Source of the DNA: Chloranthus sessilifolius
Taxonomy: Eukaryota; Streptophyta; Magnoliopsida; Chloranthales; Chloranthaceae
NCBI GenBank assembly: GCA_021018995.1
Contig: CM037588.1
Coordinates: forward strand, 140,737,725-140,801,724
DNA length: 64,000 nt
Direction of reading: 5' to 3'
Shown: one piece after another, positions 56,060 to 64,000 of the stretch
Numbering within the stretch: the first letter of the stretch is position 1
Layout of the letters: every line of letters starts with the position of its first letter
Notes under the pieces: model-generated
Database searches by the model: none
Seen by the model: only the letters and a program-made list of their open reading frames with translations
Told to the model about the DNA's origin: nothing
Made by a program: the position numbers and the translations under genes

Positions 56060-56365
56060 CATTATCGACTATATATAGAGTCATCATCGACTATATAACT
56101 AATCGGTAACGACTCTGTATGTAATCGCTATCGACTATATATAGAGTCGTCATCGATTATGTAACTAATCGGTAACGACTCTTTATGTAATCGCTATCGA
56201 CTATATATAGAGTCGTCATCGACTGTATCCATAATCGATACCGATTCTTAAATGAATCGATATCGACTTTATAAATAGTCGATGGCGACTCTATATAGAG
56301 TCGATATAGATTATGGATACAGTCGATGACGACTCTATGATTCATCGGTAAAGACTATATTACAG
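56060..56365. repeat. 22-bp dyad array 6 (between converging genes)
   Basis: Fourteen consecutive 22-bp units without slippage, for example AATCGGTAACGACTCTGTAT and AGTCGTCATCGATTATGTAA, between the 3' ends of the protease gene and the transposase gene. The longest array. Confidence 0.95.
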
Positions 56366-56553
56366 TAAAAAAATATGGATTCTGAATTTCTCGTTTACAT
56401 TCAATCTATCATTATTAAAAATATACACTGTCAACCCATCGGTCCCACTACCGTGCAGCTCCTGCAGTTGTGACCATATTCACTACACCTGCTACACTAT
56501 AGTGCCCTAACCTCACCCTTAGACCTTATCCTTCTCTTCCTCGGACAGCCAGC

Positions 56554-59043
56554 TTACTTTTGGTAATAATAGGGTGGTCTCACTTTCATATTTTCAGGGA
56601 GTTGCTCTGCTTGGAACTCCCATTGACTTTTATCGAAGGTGGGAACCCATTGCTCGTCGTATATTTGTCTACAGCAAGCGGTGAAAAACCATTTCTCACA
56701 AAAGTTATGATAGTCGTAACGTCTTCGATTGATGGCTGCCACGGCATGGGAGCAAGGCAAGCCATGAATGTGCCAACGGCGGCAACTACAGGTCTTGTGT
56801 TCCAAGTCAACGTGATGAATGAAATTTCCAGAATTGACTTGGAATTGATCGCGCCCGTATGGTTGAGCTCTCTTTCTACTGGCCCATTGCAACACCTTTT
56901 TCATGTGCGCGTCTGCTTTTGGGCAGAGAAGGGTGGTCCATTTCTTAGATATCTCTCTGCGTTTTTGAAAATGATCGACGACTTTCTCTCTAGTAGTTCT
57001 GATTAAGTCGATAATTGGTCTCTCTCGAGCTATCTTTAGCACGCTGTTTAAACTTTCGGCAATATTCGTAGTCAGGGAATCGTACTGCCTTCCTTCCATA
57101 TGTGCGTGTGCCCAATGCTTCGGATCTATTTTCAAAATATATTCTACGGCCTGAGAATCAGCAAGATCTTTCTTCATTTCGTTAATAAAATAATCAAATT
57201 TCTTTTTCGAATATGCACGGGCGGTGTACCACCATAGACCCTTCACATTGTTCCTGGGATACCTGTGCTGCAAATTTTGTGTCATATGTCACATGCAATA
57301 GTTGTGATATGCGTTAGGGAAGATACGTTTCACAGCATTTATTAAACCCTTCGACCTGTCCGTGATAAATACGAAATCTTCGTTAAACCCATCGATCACG
57401 AACGCACCTACCCATTCAAGAAACCACATCCACGTATCCTCTTCTTCTAACTCGACCACGGCAAATGCTAACGGTAATATATGACCATTACCGTCTTGCG
57501 CAGAGGCGATAAGTAGGATCCCTTCGAAACGTCCTCGTATGTGTGTGCCGTCTACAAGAAATATGCGACGAAGTGTATTGCGGTAGCTTCCGATGTATGA
57601 GTCAAAACTCCAAAAAAATCTTTAAAACTTACCGTCAAGAGTAAATTGAAAGGATGTTTGTATATTAGGATCTACCCTCTCCATCTCCTTCACGTAGGCC
57701 GGTAGATCGACAAATTGTCCTTCCCAACTGCCTCTAATATCATTAAGGGCAAGTTCTTTTCCCCTCCAAGTCTTTGCATATGAGATTTGCACATTATAAG
57801 CTTTTGCAATATCAAACATTATCGGCGTCGGTGTGTAGTCGAATCCTTCCATAAGTTTATCCCGTACATAGTTCGCTACGAAGGAGATTGTTGCATTACA
57901 GTGACCGTGCGGTCTGATCTTAGCGGCACCGCATGTGTGAGTACTTTTGAATGTCTTGATTTGGAAAGAATCGAGCCCAGTCAATTTAGAAGCATGTATT
58001 CGCCACGAACAATCGGGTTCGTAGCATCCGGCTGTCACTCGATAACTAGCGGTCCTCAAAGGCCGAATTTGAAAGTTTTTCTCCACCGCGTGCTCTTTCA
58101 ATGCTCTTTGAAATGTTTGTTTGTCTCGGAAGATCTCTCCAATTTTAAATGTCCAATTCCGATATTCAGTTTCCACTTCTTCATTGGAGGAGTCGCCCGA
58201 TTTCTCTAACATTTCGTAATCTCCGTCTACTAGGGGATTGTCAATGTCTCTCACAAAAATTTTCGGATCCTCTTTGATAAACCCATCCGGTTCGCCTTCA
58301 TATTCTTCTTCTAAGGTATCTTCATTCATGGCTTGAGGATGACTACGCCATTCACTAGTGGTGTTCTCGGGTGGTTGACTAGATCCTTCACCGAAGGAGT
58401 TCTGATGTGATTGACCAGATCCTTCACCGAATGGATAATGGCGTGGTTGGCTAGGCCCTTCACCGAAGGGGTTATCATGTGTATGGACATGGGGTTGAGT
58501 TACTCCGGTAATTCCCATCGATGGCATGGTAGAACATAAGTCTTGAGTAAATCAAGTTGTCCATCCACCGGGGAAGATATGACTGAAATCGTCGATATCC
58601 ACCACCCTTTCTGAAGTATAGTCTAACTATTGACTACATTGTTGTAACCTATGCATGTATTTTACTGGGTCATCATACGATTCAATCGGAGCATCGTTTA
58701 AATCAAATGTTGCTTTCCCTCTGCCATTGTTCACCGCAATATAACCGTCATCACCTAACGGGACGGTATCGTATACAGTTTCATCCTCAAACTTACATGA
58801 CTGAAATGAATGAGTCACAAAATCAGTCCCGCAGAGATTTACTTGTTCAGCTTCAACTGGGAAGGATGACGGTTCCTTAATGATGAAAACTTTTATAATG
58901 TCCACCGCGGATTTATAAAATGTAAATAAGGTAGCCAAATCATCAGAGTCCAAAATGTCGGCAACCACAGGCGTATTCACTATCTTCATATGAAACTTTG
59001 TGGAAACTGTTTCATCCGCCTTCGCAAAACTGGCAGTAGACAT
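56554..59043 (-). pseudogene. MuDR-type MULE transposase
   Basis: One 830-codon frame interrupted only by four stops (58627-58629, 58552-58554, 57622-57624, 57286-57288), no frameshift. The N-terminus starts MSTASFAKADETVSTKF; three NPFGEG/YPFGEG/NSFGEG repeats precede the MuDR DNA-binding domain (FRDKQTFQRALKEHAVEKNF, CYEPDCSWRIHA, THTCG). The MULE catalytic domain shows FLVDGTHIRGRF and FVFITDRSKGLINAV with the two Asp; NIAESLNSVLK holds a likely third acidic residue. A SWIM zinc finger CSCRRWHIHGLPCSHAVAA is near the C-terminus. Two of the stops fit CAG/CGA to TAG/TGA decay. It would cut and join the element at its TIRs. Confidence 0.93.
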
Positions 59044-59251
59044 TCGCCTTATGAATTGTTCATAAGAAATTTCAATTGAAATGTTAATAAGCCTCTACTG
59101 GCCACCTTGATACAAGCCATCATCTTTTACAAGAAGGCCATCATAATGACAAAGAAGGGGAATCCTTACGTCCGTCATCGTCTGTTTAAGAATGAGAAGC
59201 AAGGGGTCATAAGATTGATGAAACAAAAGAGAAAAGACGACTATAAATCTT

Positions 59252-59372
59252 AGCCGATTGTATATAGAGTCGTTATCGATTGTATATATGATCGATATCG
59301 ATTGCAAATACAATCGTCATCGACTCTATATAGAGCTGGTATACAATCGATATCGACTCTATATAGAGTTGG
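59252..59372. repeat. 22-bp dyad array 7 (right subterminal)
   Basis: About five units such as GTCGTTATCGATTGTATATA, directly inside the right TIR and upstream of the transposase start at 59043. One step near 59330 departs from the 22-bp register. Confidence 0.9.
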
Positions 59373-59450
59373 TTTGTTTGGATAAAAGTGAAACTACAGG
59401 GCTTCTGACGTAAAAGGCACATCTGACAGGGTCTGTTAGGTAAATTTCTC
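59373..59450 (-). repeat. Right TIR of the MULE
   Basis: Inverse of the left TIR, ending GGTAAATTTCTC, followed by the target duplication GGAATTAAA. Confidence 0.95.
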
Positions 59451-59459
59451 GGAATTAAA

Positions 59460-60530
59460 TCCTCCGGTATAAGGTACGCAGCTCGGGTACCACGTAAGCC
59501 GGTAGTCGCTGACTTTCTGGAATGTTAGCCACGTGGAAGTATCATGAGTGTTATCTAAAAGGTGCGTTATGATCTAACGATTTTTGATATAAAAGATTGA
59601 GATGAAAAATAATCTCCATCATATGATTAAAAAATAAATATAAAATTTCTATCATCTAAGTCATATTGTCAATTGTTGTATAAAATTAATGCCACTTCGT
59701 AAATCCAACATACCAATAATTCTAGATATCCTTTCACCACTTTAAAAAAGACGATGGTGACCGATAATTCTAGATATCCTTTCACCACTTTAAAACAGAC
59801 GATGGTGATAATACTTCGACCCAATTTTGGATAGAGTTTGATATCATGCCATCAAATCACACGAACACATGGTTACTCCAATGGCGTGTATCCCAAAAAT
59901 TGACCCAAATACCAAGAGTGTAGGGGCACGGGTAATTAATAACAACTCTTTCCTCTATAGAAATTATTTCAAGTTGCTGGTTATTCTCCTAAAACTCATA
60001 TATGGAAACTTTTGACCAATGAACACTATATAAAGTAGAGGGGATCCTCTATTAATCAATCTTCGTAGGCATAAATTTATTTTTCCTAAAACATAGACTT
60101 CTAATGATAAAAGTTTCATTTGTTAAAAGTTCGGTTTTAATATGAAAACCTAGCCTTTCGAAACGGCCCGAGTCAGACCCAAACGGACTGAAAACTGACA
60201 CCGAGCCGAACTGTTTCACTTTCGATTTTGGTAACTGAAAACTGGAAACATGCCCGATAGGGTGAGAAAACCAACCAAAACCTGAAAAAATAGAAAAAAT
60301 TTAAAAATAAAAAAAAGTAAAGAAAAACATGAAGAAAAATTGGAAACCAAACCTAACTGACCAAAACCTGAAAAAATAGAAAAAATTTAAAAATAAAAAA
60401 AAGTAAAGAAAAACATGAAGAAAAATTGGAAACCAAACCTAACTGACCAAAACCAAAATCTGATCATTTGAATTCAGCTTCGTATTAAGGGGGTGAGAAA
60501 TTCGGTTAACCGAAACTAAAATTTTTGAGA
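59460..60530. other. No gene seen; two tandem duplications
   Basis: A 45-bp unit (TTCTAGATATCCTTTCACCA and flanks) is repeated at 59716-59760 and 59764-59808. An A-rich unit of 86 bp (CCAAAACCTGAAAAAATAGA and flanks) is exactly repeated at 60275-60360 and 60361-60446. The rest is unassigned, with MITE-like ATCATATGATTAAAAAATAA near 59620. Confidence 0.6.
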
Positions 60531-60532
60531 TG

Positions 60533-60931
60533 TGTAGTTGCTATTCCGGTGAGTTTGAAGAGAATAGGCAACTAATTATTGAGTCTTTCAGTTAAGGTAT
60601 GATTGTGATTTCTAATCATACTATAATTAGAAATTAAAGTCCTTAATGGAAAAGGATTCTTTGGCTATAAATATAAGGGGTGCCTAGTCCTAACGATTGC
60701 TCGACACAATTCAATCCTCCCTATTGGCGAAAGCATCCCCATTGTGCTAGGAGATATTGAACGCGAGAAGATCGTTGAAGATCGGCGACCAACTATTGAT
60801 GGCTCACACTCAAGGTGCGCACATATATTTAATTTATAGATTATATGTTAATTGTTTTTGATTGATCATGCACCTAGATCCTAGGGCTTATTTTGGATGG
60901 TCGGATCGACAGATCTATTTAGATTTCAACA
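60533..60931 (+). repeat. 5' LTR of Copia-C
   Basis: Likely starts TGTAGTTGCT (60533; 60531 is an alternative) and ends TTTCAACA at 60931. TATA box TATAAATA at 60665-60672. The start is uncertain without the 3' LTR. Confidence 0.7.
60665..60672 (+). promoter_or_regulatory. TATA box of the Copia-C LTR
   Basis: GGCTATAAATATAAGGGG, a strong plant TATA context, about 130 bp into the LTR. Confidence 0.7.
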
Positions 60932-60932
60932 A

Positions 60933-60947
60933 TGGATATCAGAGCCA
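60933..60947 (+). other. Primer binding site, initiator tRNA-Met
   Basis: TGGATATCAGAGCCATG (TGGTATCAGAGCC with one inserted A), starting one or two bases after the LTR end. Confidence 0.85.
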
Positions 60948-62670
60948 TGACTGGTGTTTGATCGATCAAAGCATTAGAATATGAGTTTAATCTTGTGTAC
61001 CTTATTTTTGGCTGCCGGAATATTTGAGCGTGCACACGAATCCGCATTCTATTTTTTTTGGTCTTTGATTTTGAGATATATATTTTTCGGCGTCGGATTA
61101 TCAAGGCTGTTTTGGGATTCTGTTTTCAAGACGTTCTATGTCGTTTTGGAAGATAGCCCAACTGTATTTTATTAGTTATTTGGTTTGGAAATCTCTTATT
61201 AATTGTATTTGAAGAGACCACGTCTCCGTTAGCCATGGAAAAAAAAAAAAAAAAAGAGACCTAGTGGGTCTTATTCTTTAAATGACAGCCATGTTTTCCC
61301 CTTTTATTGTGGTTGCAATTAAAATCCCCAAAAGGTCTAATACAAATCAAGGTGAATGAAAAATAAAAGATAATAATTTTCTTTTGATTTGTGTCTTTCG
61401 GGTGGTGCAACGTCTTATAGCGGTTGCCAATAAAAGGTTTCCAAGGTCTATGGTTGGTAGCTCCTTTGGTGAAGATGACTACAGTAGTCGTAGGATGTTG
61501 GTTCTTCTTTCCTTTTCTAAAGTAGTAGGTGCATTAATTATTTTCATTGCATCTGAAATGGGAGCACAAAAGTTGGTGCTTCCCATATAAAGCCTTAAGA
61601 ACCCAACTCCCGATTTGTGGCCCTTGGCCTGACCCGCCTGGCCCTGGCCATGACCCGTTTGGCCTTTTGGCTCCTGGCCCGACCCGCCTGGCCCTTGGCC
61701 TAACCCGTCTGGCCCTTTTGGCCCCTGGCCTTGACCTGTCTGGCCTTTTGGACCATGGCCCGACCCGCAACCCGATACCCGGCCCAATTATGACCCTTTA
61801 AATTTCTTATTTTTCTCGGGTATTTTTTGGGCTATTTATAAGTCCGATTTTCAGACAGTATATATAAATTTTGACTTTCTCAGGCATTCTGGACACGTTT
61901 TTGAGGTCTATTTTTGACAATAAGCTCTCTGTTATGATGTTTTCATGACCTGATGTTATTTTTTCAATTTTTAATTGGGAATTAAAATTTTTTTTGAGTA
62001 CCATTAATTAGAATTGGGTAGTGGAGGTTGTGCTCCACCACCATGGCTGGTACTTACATATTATAATACTCGTTTATTGTCAATTTTGACACTTCCTCAT
62101 AACACGAATTGGACTTGGCTTATTCTTTTAATATCACTTTTGCGATCATCTAAAATTTTATCAAACCTAAATAGAAAACATGGCTTGGAAAGATTCTTCT
62201 GCCTAACGGTGATGATTCTTCCTAGTGTCGTAGTTTTCATAGTGAGGTTTAATTTTGTCCCAAACCGTGTTACAAATTCAATAAAAGTGTGTAGAGAACG
62301 TTGACATCACAACATAAGGGATTCTTCTGCCCAACGGTGATGAATCACTTAATATTGTATTATGGTTGTGTTTCACTATTCATTAATTTTGTGTGTGGGT
62401 ACTGCTAGTGTGTTGTGACTCGACCCAACGGAGTGTCATAATGACGCAATTAGTACCACAATCATTAATAGAGATTGAGGAAGCGGCTAGTGTGTTATGA
62501 CTCGACCCAACGGAGGGTCATAATGATATAAATTGTTTCTCAATAAAACCACATTGGTTTTAATTTTATATTCCTTGACATATTTTAACTCTTGCGTCAT
62601 CTATTATCATTATAACCTTGTGAAATTGCTAGTTACTTCAATTGTATGTGGACATAATAAACCCCTTAAT
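60948..62670 (+). other. Copia-C untranslated leader, 1.7 kb, with repeats
   Basis: Non-coding leader between PBS and gag. It contains imperfect repeats of GACCCGCCTGGCCCTTGGCC at 61621-61790, a direct repeat with GTGACTCGACCCAACGGAG (62412-62440 and 62490-62518), and a TTCTTCTGCC(T/C)AACGGTGATG repeat (62196 and 62323). An A run lies at 61239-61256. Open frames across the GC-rich repeat on both strands are artefacts of the repeat. Confidence 0.6.
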
Positions 62671-63369
62671 TATTGTGTAGCATTGAACCCGTCTTCTATA
62701 ACTAATATAATTGGTGGAATTCAACTTTTGAGTGGCTCAAATTATGGCAAATAGAAAGAATAAGTTGCTATTGTTCTCGGCTGTATGGATCTTGACTATG
62801 CTATACGATCTGATAAACCCAAAGTTCTCACAGCTGATGCCTCAGCTGAGGATCTGACAGTGATTAATACGGATTTGGAAAAATGGGATAGATCAAATCG
62901 TATGAGCCTCATGATCATAAAGAGTTCCATTACTGATGCGATTCGAGGAGGTATTCCTGACTCGCACAATGCCAATGAATACATGCAGGCTATTAAGGAA
63001 CAATTTCAAGGGACTTCTAAAGCACTTGCCAGTAGTCTAATTGTTAAAATGGGAACCATGAAATATGATAGTCATAGCGGCGTACGAGAGCACATTATGA
63101 AAATGAGTGGCATGGCAACTCAATTGAAAGAACTAGACATGGGTTTTTTTAAGGGTTATCTTATTCACTTCATTATGACTTCTCTTCCTACACAATTTGG
63201 TTCGTTAAAGATTAATTATAACACGCAGAAAGAGAAGTGGAAGATGAACGAGCTAATCGCTCACTGTGTCCAAGAAGAAGAAAGACTTCGGGTTGAAAAA
63301 CCTGAAAGTGCTCATTACGCCGCTCTTGGACCATCGAAAGGAAATTTTAAGCAAAAACAGGGACAATAA
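62671..63369 (+). pseudogene. Copia-C gag
   Basis: The frame runs in phase from about 62671 (LNPSSITNIIGGIQLLSGSN) through stops at 62752-62754 and 62761-62763 into the open part at 62785-63369 (MDLDYAIRSDKPKVLTADAS). Conserved UBN2-type features include WDRSNRMSLMIIKSSI and LKELDMGFFKGYLIHFIMTS. Stops at TAG and TAA fit TGG and CAA decay. Upstream extension is chosen because gag N-terminal sequence is recognisable before the first ATG of the open part. Confidence 0.85.
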
Positions 63370-63615
63370 AAAGGAAAGAATGTGAAAGCTCCTCCACCGA
63401 AAACCAAACAAGGAGAAGTTAGCAGATTTACTTCTGGCATCAAGTGTCACTTCTGTAAAAAGAATAGACACATTAAGAAGAATTGCCAGAAATACAGAGA
63501 TTGGCTAGTTAAGAAAGGTAATGACCTAGTCTTTGTATGTTTTGAATCACTTTATGTTGATGCTCCACGCAATACTTGGGGGATAGATTCTGGTGCAAAC
63601 TATTCACATAAGTAA
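63370..63615 (+). pseudogene. Copia-C nucleocapsid and protease start
   Basis: In the same frame as gag after a TAA at 63367-63369. Zinc knuckle CHFCKKNRHIKKNC (C-x2-C-x4-H-x4-C, 63448-63489) for RNA binding, then NTWGIDSGANYSHK with the protease D-S-G at about 63592. A stop at 63613-63615 follows. Confidence 0.88.
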
Positions 63616-63991
63616 TTTAATACAGGGATTTTGATCCAGCAGGAAGCTAAGTAAAGGCGAACGTACCATCAAACTCGAAAATGGAGTAGAAGCAGACGTG
63701 GAGGCCATTGGGACTCTCCGTCTCGTTTTAGATAGTGGTTTCATTTTGGATTTAGTTGATACTGTTTATGTTTCAAGTATCACTAGAAACCTTATCTCAA
63801 TTTCTAAATTGGATTCATTAGGTTTTGAATTTAAATTTGGACATAATATTTTTACTGTATTATTTAATTCCGATATTGTGGGTGGTGGCTCATTAGTGGG
63901 CAATCTTTATCAGTTGAACTTGGATTCATCTTACGCCCAATCTTTAGTTTCCATGCATGTGAATGATAAAATTAGTAAGAAACGAAAATGA
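63616..63991 (+). pseudogene. Copia-C protease end and GAG-pre-integrase region
   Basis: In another frame (shift between 63615 and 63698): VDTVYVSSITRNLISISKLD is the usual protease C-terminal block (L-x-N-L-(I/L)-S-(I/V)-S-K-L), followed by LVGNLYQLNLDSSY. A stop is at 63989-63991. Integrase would follow outside the window. Confidence 0.8.
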
Positions 63992-64000
63992 GCAATCAAC

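Larger units (their letters stand above)
50531..59450. mobile_element. MULE encoding MuDR transposase and a DUF1985/Ulp1 protein
   Basis: An 8.9-kb Mutator-like element with TIRs 50531-50608 and 59373-59450 (about 8 differences in 78 bp) and exact 9-bp duplications GGAATTAAA at 50522-50530 and 59451-59459. Plus strand: a short ORF (51359-51643) and a multi-exon DUF1985-like plus Ulp1-type protease gene (52068-56007). Minus strand: a MuDR transposase (56554-59043). The two large genes converge. Seven arrays of 22-bp units fill the non-coding spaces. The design matches known Ulp1-carrying MULEs (Kaonashi-type) and, in its motif arrays, VANDAL elements. A few stops in each gene suggest recent decay. 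Confidence 0.95.
60531..64000 (+). mobile_element. Copia-C: Ty1-copia element, 5' part only
   Basis: 5' LTR, PBS, a long leader, gag, zinc knuckle, protease start and GAG-pre-integrase region in plus orientation. Integrase, RT and the 3' LTR lie beyond the window. Gag sequence and LTR differ from Copia-A and Copia-B, so it is another lineage. Stops in gag and a frameshift before the pre-integrase block show decay. Confidence 0.88.

Noticed and set aside
50897..56365. CRISPR array (regular short repeats with similar-length spacers)
   Set aside because: Repeats and spacers together are only 22 bp, the units are degenerate, there are no cas genes, and the sequence is a plant transposon.
56586..57006. 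Plus-strand and other-frame ORFs over the transposase
   Set aside because: Antisense shadows of the SWIM and C-terminal part of the MuDR frame.
61479..61801. Gly/Pro-rich frames on both strands
   Set aside because: They arise from the GACCCGCCTGGCC tandem repeats in a non-coding leader.

Overview
This window is a transposon-dense stretch of a flowering-plant nuclear genome, probably a eudicot. The basis is Ty1-copia and chromovirus-type Ty3-gypsy elements primed by initiator tRNA-Met, MULE and CACTA DNA transposons, and captured fragments of plant genes (NIPA transporter, NADP-malic enzyme, AP-1 mu adaptin, DXR). I found no intact host gene, no rRNA or tRNA gene and no CRISPR array. Almost all coding sequence belongs to mobile elements, and nearly every copy carries stop codons, many of the kind expected from C-to-T decay of methylated DNA.

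Layout. 1-2037: repeat-rich, probably part of a long LTR. 2038-5733: Copia-A, a decayed TNT1/Tork-type element without RT/RNase H. 6147-6644: MULE-type MITE with a 9-bp target duplication. 6912-9381: probable solo LTR. 11231-11367: small CACTA-type MITE. 14971-40123: a 25-kb CACTA element (13-bp TIRs, TSD CAA) carrying fragments of at least four host genes. Nested in it are a 12.3-kb chromovirus on the minus strand (19192-31540, TSD TGGAG, inserted inside the captured AP-1 mu sequence) and a long solo LTR (32712-35581). 42020-49745: Copia-B, structurally complete (TSD ATAAA) but decayed, with a nested solo LTR (44018-46153, TSD CTTTA) and a CACTA-type MITE in its 3' LTR. 50531-59450: an 8.9-kb MULE with about 78-bp TIRs and 9-bp TSD GGAATTAAA. 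60531-64000: the 5' part of another Copia element that runs off the window.

Most interesting content. The MULE encodes a MuDR transposase (minus strand) and a spliced DUF1985-like/Ulp1 protease gene (plus strand). Its non-coding spaces (5' region, three introns, the gap between the converging genes, and the right subterminal region) hold seven arrays, about 70 units in all, of a degenerate dyad around TCGATAWCGA repeated in a 22-bp register. This resembles the VANC anti-silencing system of Arabidopsis VANDAL MULEs, in which a DUF1985-type protein acts on motif clusters in the element's own non-coding DNA. Other elements here carry different CpG-containing dyads, usually paired about two helical turns apart: CGCTCGAGCG in the chromovirus LTRs and upstream of its accessory ORF (22 bp) and in Copia-B (21 bp), CAATCGATTG in Copia-A (22-23 bp), TTGCCGCGGCAA in one solo LTR (22-23 bp), AATTCGANNNTCGAATT in another (19 bp). 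The chromovirus also shows an apparent spliceosomal intron at its gag/protease junction, a 3' accessory ORF, and a short acidic, FF-ending reading frame in its LTRs that is conserved in two related solo LTRs. All spacings and alignments were counted by eye.
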